NCBI RefSeq assembly: GCF_002002705.1
Contig: NZ_MUNS01000033.1
Location: 62,001 to 126,000, forward strand
Length of the DNA stretch: 64,000 nt
Origin: Polaromonas sp. C04
GTDB taxonomy: Bacteria > Pseudomonadota > Gammaproteobacteria > Burkholderiales > Burkholderiaceae_C
Direction: 5' to 3'
The position numbers were made by a program, and so were the translations under genes. Positions 1-11,879 of this stretch are shown one piece after another; the stretch's first letter is position 1; each line of letters begins with the position of its first letter. Below the pieces are notes generated by a model. The model did not search any database, was not told the DNA's origin, and saw nothing but the letters and a program-made list of their open reading frames with translations.

Positions 1-245
1 TGTTCTCCACCTCCACCCGCAACTTCCCGAACCGCCTGGGCAAGAACGCCAACGTGTATCTCGGCTCCGCCGAACTGGCCGCGATTTGCTCCAAGCTCGG
101 GCGCATCCCGACCAAGGCCGAATACATGGCCGACATGGGCGTCCTCACGGCCGCCAGCGACCAGATCTACCAGTACCTGAACTTTGACAAGGTCAAGGAT
201 TACACGGACCTGGCGGATACGCTGAAGGAAGGCGTGGTGGCGTAA
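1..245 (+). CDS. acnB: Aconitate hydratase B, C-terminal end (5' end outside window)
   Basis: The reading frame is open from base 3 to a TAA stop and encodes about 80 residues. It begins with a stretch containing TSTRNFPNRLG and continues with NVYLGSAELAA and YLNFDKVKDYT, which match the extreme C-terminus of AcnB, the bifunctional aconitase/2-methylisocitrate dehydratase of the TCA cycle. TSTRNFPNRLG lies in the swivel/active-site part of the family. The start and the iron-sulfur cysteines are outside the window, so only identity and the end can be stated. A terminator follows about 20 bases downstream, so acnB is probably not co-transcribed with the next gene, acnA. Two aconitase paralogues side by side are common in Burkholderiales. 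Confidence 0.93.
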   Translation, partial: FSTSTRNFPNRLGKNANVYLGSAELAAICSKLGRIPTKAEYMADMGVLTAASDQIYQYLNFDKVKDYTDLADTLKEGVVA

Positions 246-265
246 GCGCTGCACCGTCAATGGCG

Positions 266-296
266 AAAAGCCCGCTTCGGCGGGCTTTTTCCTTTT
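266..296 (+). terminator. Rho-independent terminator after acnB
   Basis: A GC stem AAAAGCCCGC / GCGGGCTTTT with a TTCG tetraloop is followed by a T-rich tail. It starts about 20 bases after the acnB stop codon. The remaining bases up to the acnA start (297-500) hold no gene that I can support. Confidence 0.9.
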
Positions 297-500
297 GATG
301 GCGGCAGTGCCGCCATCGTCCGTTGAAACGGCCATGACGCCGACGCACTCGCGCGTGGCAACGCAGGCGGTTTGAAAATGTCTTTCGCGGGTACCACAAT
401 AGGAGGCACCCACACCATCAGGACATCGGGCCGGCCTGAAGCGCCGGCACCCGGATATGGCCACAATGGTGCGCTAACGCCAACAACACAGGAGAGTCAG

Positions 501-3371
<2,871 letters not shown>

Positions 3372-3433
3372 ATCCCTGCGGGGCGGCCATTCGCTGCGTT
3401 CGCGGGCCGTAAAGCAGGGCAAAATCTGCCTGC

Positions 3434-4669
3434 ATGATTCGGCAGGCATTGATTTCAGGCGGTGGCATTGGCGGGCTCGCGGCGGCGCTGGCCTGCACGC
3501 GCGCGGGCTGGGAGGTGCGGCTGTTCGAGCAGGCCGCCCGGTTCAGCGAGGTGGGCGCGGGCATCCAGCTCGGACCGAATGTGACGCGTGTGCTGCAGGG
3601 CTGGGATCTGGCCGGGGCGCTGGCCCAAGCCGCCGCCTTTCCCGATCGGCTGCAGGTGCGCAACGCCGTCTCGGGCCACGAGCTCGGCGTGCTGCCGCTG
3701 GGCGACGCGATGGTGCAGCGTTACGGCGCGCCCTACGCCACGGTGCACCGGGCCGACCTGCATCAATTGCTGCTCGACAAGGTGCGGCAGCGCATGGATG
3801 CGACGCTGAATCTCAATTTCCGCCTGGCACGCTTCACGCAAACCGGCGATGCCGTGACGGTGCAAGGCCGGGTGCGGTCCGGCGAAGAAATTGGCAAGAA
3901 GCCGCCAGCCTGGGGCCCGCAAATCGAGGGCGACGCCCTGATCGGGGCCGACGGCCTGTGGAGCCCGGTGCGCCAGTGGCTGCTGGGCGACGGGCCGCCG
4001 CGCGTCACCGGCCATCTGGCGTATCGCGCGCTGCTGCCGCAGTCGCGCCTGCCCGAGCGGCTGCGCAGCCAGCACGTCACCGCGTGGCTGGGGCCGCGCC
4101 TGCATGTGGTGCAGTACCCGGTGCGCGGGGGCGAGTGGCTCAACGTGGTCGGCATCGTGCAGGGGCGGCTGGATGCGGCCAGCAGCGCGGATCTGGACAA
4201 CTGGGACCACGCCACCAACGCCCAGGCGCTGCGCGCCGCGCTGGCAGGCACCTGTGCGCCGCTGCAGGACCTGATCAACGCCATCGACGCCTGGCGCCTG
4301 TGGGTGCTGTGCGACCGCCCGCCCTTGCAGGGCGCGCAGCAGCAGGCGCAGGGGCGCGTGGCGCTGCTTGGCGATGCGGCGCACCCGATGCGCCCGTACC
4401 TGGCGCAGGGCGCGGGCATGGCGATTGAAGACGCGGCCGAGCTCGGGCGCGTGCTGGGCCAGGCGCTGGACCCCGCGCTCGATGTGCCGACCATGCTCGC
4501 CCGTTACGCACTCAATCGCTGGCAGCGCAACGCGCGGGTGCAGGCCCGCGCGATTCGCAACGGGCAGATTTTTCATGCCGACGGGCTGGTGCGCTGGGGG
4601 CGCGACGCGGCGCTCAAGCTGCTGGGCGAGCGGCTGCTGGATCTGCCGTGGCTGTACGGTGGGACGTAG
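3434..4669 (+). CDS. FAD-dependent aromatic monooxygenase (salicylate hydroxylase-like)
   Basis: A 411-residue single-component flavin hydroxylase. The N-terminal dinucleotide-binding motif GGGIGG is at residues 9-14, the DG motif reads GADGLWSPVR, and the second FAD motif is GDAAHPMRPYLAQG followed by GMAIEDA. This architecture belongs to the PHBH/salicylate 1-hydroxylase/3-hydroxybenzoate 6-hydroxylase family, which uses NAD(P)H and O2 to hydroxylate an aromatic ring. The substrate cannot be read from sequence. The gene is convergent with the kynurenine operon, whose products include anthranilate, but there is no shared transcription unit. It is not the membrane-anchored kynurenine 3-monooxygenase type, as no C-terminal membrane segment is seen. 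Confidence 0.8.
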   Translation: MIRQALISGGGIGGLAAALACTRAGWEVRLFEQAARFSEVGAGIQLGPNVTRVLQGWDLAGALAQAAAFPDRLQVRNAVSGHELGVLPLGDAMVQRYGAPYATVHRADLHQLLLDKVRQRMDATLNLNFRLARFTQTGDAVTVQGRVRSGEEIGKKPPAWGPQIEGDALIGADGLWSPVRQWLLGDGPPRVTGHLAYRALLPQSRLPERLRSQHVTAWLGPRLHVVQYPVRGGEWLNVVGIVQGRLDAASSADLDNWDHATNAQALRAALAGTCAPLQDLINAIDAWRLWVLCDRPPLQGAQQQAQGRVALLGDAAHPMRPYLAQGAGMAIEDAAELGRVLGQALDPALDVPTMLARYALNRWQRNARVQARAIRNGQIFHADGLVRWGRDAALKLLGERLLDLPWLYGGT

Positions 4670-4683
4670 TCTACGATTGGTTT

Positions 4684-4733
4684 GCTATTTATTTAGTAGC
4701 TACCTGCGAAGATTTTATATGGGCTACAGCCTC
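4684..4733. repeat. Type A short repeat between convergent genes
   Basis: The sequence begins GCTATTTATTTAGTAGCTAC, has a variable centre and ends GGGCTACAGCCTC. The same layout (a GCTA...TAGC palindromic head, a 20-25 base centre, a GGGCTA.AGGCC tail) recurs at least eight more times in the window. Here it fills the 69-base gap between the FAD monooxygenase stop and the kynA stop. It might help to end transcription there. Confidence 0.6.
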
Positions 4734-4738
4734 TTTTC

Positions 4739-5575
4739 TTATAAATCCGTGCGCAGCTTCCAGAGCTCGGGGAACAGCACCACCTCGAGCATCTTGCGCA
4801 GATAGCTCACGCCGCCGGTGCCGCCGGTGCCGCGCTTGAAGCCGATGATGCGCTCCACCGTGGTCACGTGCTTGAAGCGCCAGACGCGAAATGCGTCTTC
4901 CAGGTCGGTCAGCTTCTCGCCGAGCTGGTACAGGTCCCAGTAATGGTTCGGGTCGCGGTACACGGTGAGCCAGGCCTGCTCGACCGCGTCACTGGCCTCT
5001 CGCGGCTGGGTCCAGTCGCGCTCGGTTTGGTCAAAGGGCAGCGGCAGCCCGCGGCGCGCGAGCAGGCGCAGCGCTTCGTCATACAGCGACGGCGCCTCGA
5101 ACGCGGCGCGCACCATCGCCAGCCGCTGCGGGTTGTGCTGGTGCGGACCCAGCATCGCCGGGTTCTTGTTGCCGAGCGAGAATTCGATGCAGCGGTACTG
5201 CGCGCTCTGGAATCCGCTCGATTGGCCGAGGTAGGGGCGGATTGCACTGTATTCGGGCGGCGTCATGGTCGCGAGCACGTCCCAGGCGTGCACCAGCTGA
5301 TCGAAGATGCGACTGACCCGCGCGAGCATCTTGAACGCCGGCGGCAGCTCGTCGCGGGCCAGGCAGCGCACCGCGGCGCCCAGCTCGTGCAACATCAGCT
5401 TCATCCACAGCTCGCTGGTCTGGTGCTGGATGATGAACAGCATCTCGTCGTGCGCCGGCGACAGGGGATGCTGCGCATTCAGCACCTCGTCGATGTGGAG
5501 ATAGTCGCCATAGCTCATCGACTGGCTGAAGTCCAGCTGGGCCTTTTCTTCGATCACGATTTGTTCGTTGCTCAT
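4739..5575 (-). CDS. kynA: Tryptophan 2,3-dioxygenase
   Basis: This 278-residue haem enzyme opens the indole ring of tryptophan to give N-formylkynurenine, the first step of the kynurenine pathway. Family motifs are visible: YGDYLHIDE near the N-terminus, [11 protein letters not shown] and [19 protein letters not shown] for substrate binding, and the haem-ligand region [22 protein letters not shown] near the C-terminus in which the conserved His lies. The length is normal. The ATG at 5575 overlaps the kynU TGA as ATGA, so translation is probably coupled. The order kynB-kynU-kynA on the minus strand puts the first pathway gene last in the operon. Confidence 0.95.
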   Translation of the reverse strand: MSNEQIVIEEKAQLDFSQSMSYGDYLHIDEVLNAQHPLSPAHDEMLFIIQHQTSELWMKLMLHELGAAVRCLARDELPPAFKMLARVSRIFDQLVHAWDVLATMTPPEYSAIRPYLGQSSGFQSAQYRCIEFSLGNKNPAMLGPHQHNPQRLAMVRAAFEAPSLYDEALRLLARRGLPLPFDQTERDWTQPREASDAVEQAWLTVYRDPNHYWDLYQLGEKLTDLEDAFRVWRFKHVTTVERIIGFKRGTGGTGGVSYLRKMLEVVLFPELWKLRTDL

Positions 5576-6891
5576 CACGTCACCGCCATTTTCTGGTTGA
5601 ATTCGGCTCGCTGCCATTCGCCGCTCTCGAGCACCTGCCGCAGCTGCTCGACCGCCTGCCAGACATCTTCGAAGCCGAGGTACAAGGGCGTCAGGCCAAA
5701 GCGCAGGATGTCCTGGTTTCCCGTTCGTCCTGAGCCTGTCGAAGGATCGCCCGCGCGGAAGTCCCCGATCACGCCGCGCGCAATCAGCGCCTGCACGATG
5801 GCGTAGGCGCCCGAGGCGGCGCCGGGCTCCTTCGGATTCGTGCGCGTCAGGCAGACCTGCGAGCCGCGCTGTGCATGCGCGCGCGGGGTGGCCAGGCCCA
5901 GGCCGTGGCCGGCGCAGCGCTCGAGCGCCAGTTCGATGAACAGGTCGCTCAAGGCCAGCGACTTGGCGCGCAGGGCCGCCATGCCGCCAAAAGGCTCGGC
6001 CGCCAGCACGGTGTCGAGCCCGCATTCCAGCGCCGCCAGGCTCAGCATCGGCTGGGTGCCGCACAGGTAGCGTGCGATGCCCGGCGCCGGACGGTACTCG
6101 GGCGTGAACTCGAACGGCGCGGCGTGGCCCCACCAGCCCGCCAGCGGCTGCCAGAACCGGTCGGCGTGTTTGGGATTGACCCAGACGAAGGCCGGCGCGC
6201 CCGGTCCGCCGTTGAGGTATTTGTAGCCGCAGCCGATGCTGAAGTCGGCCCTGGCCGCATTCAGGTCCACCGGCACGGCGCCCGCGCTGTGCGCCAGGTC
6301 CCAGACCGTGAGGGCGCCGGCTGCATGCGCTGCCGCGGTGACCGCCGCCATGTCGTGCATCGCGCCCGTGCGGTAGTTGACGTGGGTCAGCATCAGTACC
6401 GCGACCTCGGGCGTGAGGGCCGCCGGTATTTCTTCCGGCTCGACCAGTTGCAGGCGCAGGCCGCGCTCGGCGCACAGCGCCTGCGCGATGTAGAGATCGG
6501 TCGGGAAGTTGCTGCGTTCGCTCACGACCAGCTTGCGCTGCGGCGCGTCCTGCGCGGCAATGTGCAGCGCCGCGCTCAGCACCTTGTACAGGTTGATCGA
6601 GGTGCTGTCGGTCGCCACCACCTCGCCCGGCGCGGCGCCGATCAGGCGCGCGATCTTGTCGCCCAGGCGCTGCGGCATCTCGAACCAGCCGGCGCTGTTC
6701 CAGGAGCGGATCAGGCCGCTGCCCCATTCCTGCGTCACGACCTCGGCGATGCGGGCCGCCGCCGTTTTGGGCAACACGCCGAGCGAGTTGCCGTCGAGGT
6801 AAATCACGCCGGGGGGAATGGAAAATTGGTCGCGCAGGGAGCGCAGGGGGTCTTGTGCATCGCGCTGCTGGCAGTCTGTCAAGCTGGTCAT
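5575..6891 (-). CDS. kynU: Kynureninase
   Basis: A 438-residue PLP enzyme that cleaves kynurenine to anthranilate and alanine. The start region has [13 protein letters not shown], and the PLP lysine is Lys224 in [12 protein letters not shown]. The C-terminal motif [11 protein letters not shown] is intact. Residues about 382-391, just before it, are Gly/Ser/Thr-rich ([11 protein letters not shown]) and are encoded by a dispersed repeat sequence rather than by family-conserved sequence, so this looks like an in-frame insertion. The protein is slightly longer than the usual 415-425 residues, in agreement. The gene lies 35 bases after kynB and overlaps kynA by four bases. Confidence 0.95.
   Translation of the reverse strand: MTSLTDCQQRDAQDPLRSLRDQFSIPPGVIYLDGNSLGVLPKTAAARIAEVVTQEWGSGLIRSWNSAGWFEMPQRLGDKIARLIGAAPGEVVATDSTSINLYKVLSAALHIAAQDAPQRKLVVSERSNFPTDLYIAQALCAERGLRLQLVEPEEIPAALTPEVAVLMLTHVNYRTGAMHDMAAVTAAAHAAGALTVWDLAHSAGAVPVDLNAARADFSIGCGYKYLNGGPGAPAFVWVNPKHADRFWQPLAGWWGHAAPFEFTPEYRPAPGIARYLCGTQPMLSLAALECGLDTVLAAEPFGGMAALRAKSLALSDLFIELALERCAGHGLGLATPRAHAQRGSQVCLTRTNPKEPGAASGAYAIVQALIARGVIGDFRAGDPSTGSGRTGNQDILRFGLTPLYLGFEDVWQAVEQLRQVLESGEWQRAEFNQKMAVT
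5720..5748. repeat. Type C repeat inside kynU
   Basis: The bases CGTTCGTCCTGAGCCTGTCG, continuing AAGGATCG, match a short intergenic repeat that I know to be widespread in beta- and other proteobacteria (TTCGACAGGCTCAG core). Here it sits in frame in kynU and is translated as [11 protein letters not shown] on the minus strand. Confidence 0.7.
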
Positions 6892-6926
6892 GGTGTTCTC
6901 AAAATAAAGAGGGCTGGGGAGTGGCT

Positions 6927-7556
6927 TCAGAGTTCACGCAGGATCGCGCGCACCGGCGAGGCATCGGCGCGCACCAGCTTCAGCGGCAGGGCGATCAGTT
7001 CGTAGTCGCCCTCGGGCACGGCATCCAGCACCAGGTTTTCCAGCACGCGCAGCCCGTGCTGCAGCAACTGGTGGTGCGAGGGCAGGTCCTGGCTGGTCGC
7101 CGGGTCCACGCTGGGCGTGTCGATGCCGACGAGCGCTACGTTTTTGGTAGCTAACAGCGCAATGGTCTCGGGGGCGATCGCCGTAAAAGATGCCCAATCC
7201 TGGCGGGCCACGGCTGAGGTGCGCAGCAGCACGCGCGCGGGCAAGGCGGGCAAGGCGTGCAGGGCGTGCTCGATGTGCCGTGGCAGCACCAGCGGCCCGC
7301 AGGCTATGCAGTGGATCACGCGGCACGGGCCCAGGTACGGCAGCAGATCCACGGCGCCAATCGCCGCTGCGCCATGGGCATAGTGCATGGGCGCATCGGC
7401 GTGTGCCCCGGTGTGGGGCGAGAACGTGAGCGTGTTGACGTTGACCGGGCAGCCCGGCCCGAGCGCAAAGTGCAGTTGCTGCGAGTACGCCGCGTCGCCG
7501 GGAAAAACGGCGGCGTGCTCGTCAACGGCGGGTGAAATATCCCAGATCTTTTTCAT
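6927..7556 (-). CDS. kynB: Kynurenine formamidase (arylformamidase)
   Basis: A 209-residue metal-dependent hydrolase of the KynB/cyclase family that converts N-formylkynurenine to kynurenine and formate. The metal-binding signature [11 protein letters not shown] supplies His48, His52, Asp54 and His58. The C-terminal [18 protein letters not shown] is characteristic of bacterial KynB. The frame is open to 7607, but the upstream part is encoded by a dispersed repeat and the conserved protein starts MKKIWDISP at 7556. It is the first gene of kynBUA; kynU follows after 35 bases. No Lrp-type kynR regulator, often found beside this operon, is visible in the window. Confidence 0.94.
   Translation of the reverse strand: MKKIWDISPAVDEHAAVFPGDAAYSQQLHFALGPGCPVNVNTLTFSPHTGAHADAPMHYAHGAAAIGAVDLLPYLGPCRVIHCIACGPLVLPRHIEHALHALPALPARVLLRTSAVARQDWASFTAIAPETIALLATKNVALVGIDTPSVDPATSQDLPSHHQLLQHGLRVLENLVLDAVPEGDYELIALPLKLVRADASPVRAILREL
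7135..7160. repeat. Type A repeat head inside kynB
   Basis: GCTACGTTTTTGGTAGCTAA carries the palindromic head of the type A family within the kynB frame, where it encodes part of [11 protein letters not shown] next to the conserved GIDTPSVD. No tail is recognisable, so this is a partial or chance match. Confidence 0.4.
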
Positions 7557-7581
7557 CGCCGGGCCGCCCCAAGATGAAAAA

Positions 7582-7630
7582 GCGCCCCCTCGGGGGGCAG
7601 CGACCACACGAAGTGGGAAGCGTGGGGGTC
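7582..7630. repeat. Type B repeat in the kynB leader
   Basis: GCGCCCCCTCGGGGGGCAGC begins the element, a variable centre follows, and it ends GGAAGCGTGGGGGTC. The only other copy in the window lies in frame inside iaaA (40940-40988). It contains the self-complementary stem CCCCCTCGGGGGG. The rest of the 166-base gap between kynB and maeB holds no further gene. Confidence 0.75.
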
Positions 7631-7722
7631 ATTTTTCATGGCGATGTGAAGGTATCACCGCGAAAAAGACCATGGTGTCGGTTATTTCCAACAGCCCGGA
7701 TAAATAGGGGGGACTGGTTCGC

Positions 7723-10029
7723 CTACCGATGGGCGGCCGAGGTCGCCACCGCCAGCGCCGTCATGTTTACCACGCGCCGCACGGTGGACGACGGTGTCAG
7801 CACATGCACCGTTGCGGCCGCGCCCAGCAGCACCGGCCCGATCGTGACGCCGTGGCCGCCCGTCATCTTGAGCACATTGAACAGGATGTTGGCTGCGTCC
7901 AGATTCGGGCAGATCAGGATGTTGGCCTCGCCCGACAGCCGCGTGTCCATCAGCGATGTGCGCCGCACCTCCTCCGACAGCGCCGCGTCGCCATGCAACT
8001 CGCCATCGGACTCCACGTCGGGCGCCATCTTCGCAAACAGTTCCTGCGCCAGCCGCATCTTGCGCGCCGAGGCGCGGTTCGAGGAGCCGTAGTTCGAGTG
8101 CGACAGGAACGCCACCTTGGGCGGAATGCCGAAGCGCCGGATCTCCTCGACCGCCATCAGCGCGATGCTGGCGAGTTGCTCGGCGCTCGGGTCTTCGTTG
8201 ACGAAGGTGTCGGCGATGAACAGCGTGTGGGTGTCCAGCATCAGCGCGTTCACCGTGGCGAAGCCGGAAGCACCCTCTTTGAGCCCGATGATGTCGCGCA
8301 CGTGCTCCAGGTGGATGTCGAAGCGCCCCAGCAGGCCGCACAGCATGGCATCGGCGTCACCCAGTTTGACCATCAGCGAGCCGATGGTGGTGGTGGAGCG
8401 GCGCACCGCTGCCTTGGCGGCCTCCGGCGTCACGCCGCGCCGGCCCATGATGTGGTGGTAGGTTTCCCAGTACTGGCGAAAACGGTGGTCGTCCTCGGGG
8501 TTCACGCATTCCACGTCGCGCCCGAGCTTGAGCCGCAGGCCGGCCTTGGCAATGCGGGTTTCGATCACGGCGGGGCGGCCGATCAGGATCGGGCGCGCGA
8601 GGCCTTCGTCGAGCACCAGTTGCACGGCGCGCAGCACGCGCTCGTCTTCGCCTTCGGCATAGGCCACGCGCTTTTTCTCGTCAGGCACGGCCTGCGCGGC
8701 GTTGAACACCGGCTGCATCACCATGCCGGTGGAGTAAACGTGGCGCGTCAGCTGCTGGCGGTAGGCGCGCATGTCGGTGATCGGCCGGGTCGCCACGCCG
8801 GAATCCTGCGCGGCCTGCGCCACCGCGGGCGCGATGCGCAGGATCAGGCGTGAATCAAACGGTTTCGGGATGATGTAGTCGGGGCCGAACACTAGCTCCT
8901 GGCCCACGTAGGCGTGCGCGACCTCCTCGCTGATGTCGGCCTTGGTCAGGTCCGCGATCTGGCGCACGCAGGCCAGCTTCATGGCCTCATTGATCGTGGT
9001 GGCGCCGCAGTCGAGTGCGCCGCGGAAGATGTAGGGAAAGCACAGGACGTTGTTGACCTGGTTCGGGTAGTCCGAGCGGCCGGTGGCGATGATGCAATCG
9101 GGGCGCACGGCCTTGGCCAGCTCGGGCCGGATCTCGGGCTCGGGGTTGGCCAGCGCCAGGATGATGGGTCGGGGCGCCATGGTCTTGACCATCTCCTGCG
9201 TCACCACACCCGGCGCCGAGCAGCCGAGAAACACGTCGGCGTTGTGGAACACGTCGGCCAGCGTGCGCGCGCCGCTGTCTTTTTGCGCATAGCGCGTCTT
9301 CGAATCGTCGAAGCCGCCGGCGCGGCCCTGGTAGATCAGGCCCTTGGAGTCGCACGCGTAGATGTTCTTCGCCTGCGCCCCGAGGCCGACCATCACGTCC
9401 AGACAGGCCAGCGCGGCGGCGCCCGCGCCCGACACCGCGATCTTGACGTCCTCGATCTTCTTGCCCACCAGTTCCAGTCCGTTCAGCATGGCCGCCGCCG
9501 AGATGATCGCGGTGCCGTGCTGGTCGTCATGGAACACCGGGATCTTCATGCGCTCGCGCAGCTTCTTCTCGATGTAGAAGCACTCCGGCGCCTTGATGTC
9601 TTCCAGGTTGATGCCGCCCAGCGTGGGCTCCATTGCCGCGATGATGTCGACCAGCTTGTCCGGGTCGGGCTCGGCCAGTTCGATGTCGAACACGTCGATA
9701 CCGGCAAACTTCTTGAACAGACAGCCCTTGCCTTCCATCACGGGCTTCGCCGCCAGCGGGCCGATGTCGCCCAGGCCGAGCACCGCCGTGCCGTTGGTAA
9801 TCACGCCGACCAGGTTGGCGCGCGAGGTGTATTCGGCCGCGAGCGTCGGATCGGCCTCGATGTCGAGGCAGGGATAGGCGACGCCGGGCGAGTAGGCCAG
9901 GGACAGGTCGCGCTGGTTCGACAGCGGCTTGGTCGGCGTGATGGAGATCTTGCCGCGCACCGGACTGCGGTGGTATTCGCGGGCGGCGTCGCGCAGGGCG
10001 GCCTCGGCGGGGGAGATGGAATCGGTCAT
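7723..10029 (-). CDS. maeB: NADP-dependent malic enzyme with phosphotransacetylase-like C-terminus
   Basis: A 768-residue protein of the MaeB type. Residues about 1-430 form the malic enzyme, with YSPGVAYPC, the catalytic region [11 protein letters not shown] and the nucleotide-binding sequence [10 protein letters not shown]. Residues about 440-768 resemble phosphate acetyltransferase, seen in [13 protein letters not shown] and [12 protein letters not shown]; in this family that domain is regulatory rather than catalytic (family knowledge). It decarboxylates malate to pyruvate with NADP reduction, supplying NADPH and linking C4 acids to acetyl-CoA. The ATG at 10029 has a GGAGG site 8 bases upstream. 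Its leader carries a terminator-like hairpin and a short overlapping ORF. Confidence 0.96.
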   Translation of the reverse strand: MTDSISPAEAALRDAAREYHRSPVRGKISITPTKPLSNQRDLSLAYSPGVAYPCLDIEADPTLAAEYTSRANLVGVITNGTAVLGLGDIGPLAAKPVMEGKGCLFKKFAGIDVFDIELAEPDPDKLVDIIAAMEPTLGGINLEDIKAPECFYIEKKLRERMKIPVFHDDQHGTAIISAAAMLNGLELVGKKIEDVKIAVSGAGAAALACLDVMVGLGAQAKNIYACDSKGLIYQGRAGGFDDSKTRYAQKDSGARTLADVFHNADVFLGCSAPGVVTQEMVKTMAPRPIILALANPEPEIRPELAKAVRPDCIIATGRSDYPNQVNNVLCFPYIFRGALDCGATTINEAMKLACVRQIADLTKADISEEVAHAYVGQELVFGPDYIIPKPFDSRLILRIAPAVAQAAQDSGVATRPITDMRAYRQQLTRHVYSTGMVMQPVFNAAQAVPDEKKRVAYAEGEDERVLRAVQLVLDEGLARPILIGRPAVIETRIAKAGLRLKLGRDVECVNPEDDHRFRQYWETYHHIMGRRGVTPEAAKAAVRRSTTTIGSLMVKLGDADAMLCGLLGRFDIHLEHVRDIIGLKEGASGFATVNALMLDTHTLFIADTFVNEDPSAEQLASIALMAVEEIRRFGIPPKVAFLSHSNYGSSNRASARKMRLAQELFAKMAPDVESDGELHGDAALSEEVRRTSLMDTRLSGEANILICPNLDAANILFNVLKMTGGHGVTIGPVLLGAAATVHVLTPSSTVRRVVNMTALAVATSAAHR

Positions 10030-10091
10030 GAGTGCCTCCAGTTGTTGTGTCGACGAAAAAAGAGGCTACCGCAAAGCGGGGCCTCTTTCAT
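10026..10091 (-). CDS. Possible 21-residue leader peptide overlapping maeB
   Basis: A short frame beginning MKEAPLCGSLFF runs through the terminator-like hairpin and stops at a TGA that overlaps the maeB ATG (ATGA). There is no strong ribosome site before its ATG, so translation is uncertain. If translated, ribosomes would melt the hairpin and deliver translation straight to maeB, the geometry of an attenuator or a coupled leader ORF. This is inference from arrangement only. Confidence 0.3.
   Translation of the reverse strand: MKEAPLCGSLFFRRHNNWRHS
10054..10088 (-). terminator. Terminator-like hairpin in the maeB leader
   Basis: On the minus strand AAAGAGGC pairs with GCCTCTTT, with an inner CCGC/GCGG stem, followed by a run of T. 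It sits downstream of the permease gene, whose transcript it could end, but only about 26 bases before the maeB start. A maeB promoter located downstream of the hairpin would barely fit. Confidence 0.65.
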
Positions 10092-10203
10092 GGTTATGGA
10101 CTTGCGCAATGGAAAAAATTTGTCGCCGTGATGCCTCTGGCGCGCAACCGGACGCATCGCCCGGCGCCGGTATCTTTATCTCATGGTTGTATGCGAAAAG
10201 ACC

Positions 10204-10250
10204 CTGTAGCCCATAGCCAATATGCACTGGAAGCTATCAAGTTAATAGCA
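10204..10250. repeat. Type A repeat between permease and maeB
   Basis: CTGTAGCCCATAGCCAATAT continues to GCACTGGAAGCTATC and ends TTAATAGC. It is a full-length, mostly well-matched member of the type A family in the reverse orientation relative to the copy at 4684. It lies just downstream of the permease stop codon. Confidence 0.65.
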
Positions 10251-10265
10251 TACGCAAGATGCCGA

Positions 10266-11741
10266 TCAGTGCGCGTCGGCCTGGCGCGCGGCGGCGACGG
10301 TGGCCTCGGTATCTTGCTTGGCGCCATTGAAGTACAGGTTCAGCAGCACGGCGGCGATGGAAGTCAGCAGGATGCCCGATTCGATCAGCGGGTGGATGGC
10401 ATGCGGCATCCATTGCTTGAAATTGGGGGCAATTAGCGGCACCATGCCGACGCCGATGGCGATGGCCACGATCAGCGAGTTGTAGCGGTTGGTCTTGAAG
10501 TCCACTCCCGCCAGAATGCGGATGCCGGTGGCGGCCACCATGCCGAACATCACCAGGCCCGCGCCGCCGAGCACCACGGTGGGCAGCGACTCGACCAGCG
10601 CGCCCATCTTGGGCAGCAGGCCCAGCACAATCAGGATGACGCCGCCGGCCACGCAGACGAAGCGGCTGCGCACGCCGGTGACGGCGACCAGCCCCACGTT
10701 CTGCGAGAAGCTGGTGTACGGGAAGGTGTTGAAGATGCCGCCGATCAGCGTGCCCAGGCCGTCGGTGCGCAGGCCGCGCGCCAGGTCGGGCTGCTCGATC
10801 TTGCGCCCCGTCATCTCGCTCAGCGCCAGGAACATGCCGGTGGACTCGATCATGACCACGATCATGATCAGGGACATGGTGAGAATCGACACCACGTCGA
10901 AGATGGGCATGCCGAACTGGAATGGCAGCACGATGTCGAACCAGGCCGCCTTGCCGACCTTGTCGAAGGTCATCAGGCCGATGGCGGTGGCCAGGACGCC
11001 GCCGACCACGATGCCGATCAACACCGAAATGTTGGCCAGAAAGCCCTTGGTGAAACGGCAGATCAGCAGGATCGTGGCGAGCACCACCGCGGCAACGCCC
11101 ACGCCGGTCAGGTCGGCGTATTTCGGATTGGGGACGGTCGGGATGATGGCCAGTCCCTTGGGCACGGCCGGCAGGGCCGAGCCGGGCGCGGTCGCGTCGG
11201 CCAGCCACTTCAGGTAGGCCGGGTCCACGACATTCGGCGCGGTCGGGCCGAACGGGTTGCCGAAAATCCAGTTGATGCCCACGCGCATCAGCGTGATGCC
11301 GATGATCGCAATGATGGTGCCGGTGACCACCGGCGGAAAGAACCGCAGCATGCGGCTGACAAAGGGCGCGATCAGGATCGAGATGATGCCGGCGCCGATG
11401 ATGGAGCCGAACAGGATCTGCGCGCCGCTGGGGCCGGGGTTGGCGTTGGCGATGGCGACCATCGGCGAGACGGCGGCAAAGGTGACGCCCATCATGACCG
11501 GCAGCTTGATGCCGAACCAGCGCGTGGCGCCCAGTGACTGGATCAGCGTGGCGATGCCGCAGCAAAACAGGTCGGCGGAGACCAGCATGGCCACGTGCTC
11601 GGGGCTGAGATTGAGCGCGCGGCCCACGATCAGCGGCACTGCCACGGCGCCGGCGTACATCACCAGCACGTGCTGCAGGCCCAGGGCGGTGAGTTTGCCC
11701 GCAGGCAGATGCTCGTCAACGGGGTGAACGGTTTCGGTCAT
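10266..11741 (-). CDS. NCS2 family xanthine/urate permease
   Basis: A 491-residue inner-membrane protein with about 12-14 hydrophobic segments, belonging to the nucleobase-cation symporter-2 family. The diagnostic motif QNVGLVAVTGVRSRF is intact, and an earlier GLQHVLVMYAGAVAVP is typical of the xanthine/uric acid branch (UacT, XanP, PucJ/K) rather than of uracil carriers. The ATG at 11741 follows an AGGA site; the frame extends upstream through an operator and that extension was discarded. A GTGTATACAC-type palindrome lies 37 bases upstream of the start, the same sequence found at the gntR/uraH and puuD promoters, so expression is probably tied to purine breakdown. Substrate xanthine or urate is inferred from family and regulation. 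Confidence 0.88.
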   Translation of the reverse strand: MTETVHPVDEHLPAGKLTALGLQHVLVMYAGAVAVPLIVGRALNLSPEHVAMLVSADLFCCGIATLIQSLGATRWFGIKLPVMMGVTFAAVSPMVAIANANPGPSGAQILFGSIIGAGIISILIAPFVSRMLRFFPPVVTGTIIAIIGITLMRVGINWIFGNPFGPTAPNVVDPAYLKWLADATAPGSALPAVPKGLAIIPTVPNPKYADLTGVGVAAVVLATILLICRFTKGFLANISVLIGIVVGGVLATAIGLMTFDKVGKAAWFDIVLPFQFGMPIFDVVSILTMSLIMIVVMIESTGMFLALSEMTGRKIEQPDLARGLRTDGLGTLIGGIFNTFPYTSFSQNVGLVAVTGVRSRFVCVAGGVILIVLGLLPKMGALVESLPTVVLGGAGLVMFGMVAATGIRILAGVDFKTNRYNSLIVAIAIGVGMVPLIAPNFKQWMPHAIHPLIESGILLTSIAAVLLNLYFNGAKQDTEATVAAARQADAH

Positions 11742-11777
11742 GGTGCGTCCTGTCGTGCAGTGAAGAGGTGTGCACGA

Positions 11778-11791
11778 AACTGTATACACTT
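11778..11791. promoter_or_regulatory. GntR operator, copy 1 (permease promoter)
   Basis: AACTGTATACACTT differs at one position from the perfect palindrome AAGTGTATACACTT found at 18777 and 20725. It ends 37 bases before the permease start, a position fit for repression. Confidence 0.75.
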
Positions 11792-11879
11792 TACAGGCGC
11801 CCACGTATAGCGGTAAACCCTAGGATTGAGGAGGCTGCCGGATAAGGCAGTTTTGACTGTTTTGAATGGAATGGCGCCG

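Noticed and set aside
372-500. Upstream in-frame extension of acnA
   Set aside because: The ATG at 501 has an AGGAGAG site and begins the conserved N-terminus; the extension contains no family sequence.
4739-6727. A 662-codon frame joining kynA to upstream sequence
   Set aside because: The upstream part is an out-of-frame reading of kynU; kynA starts at the ATGA overlap at 5575.
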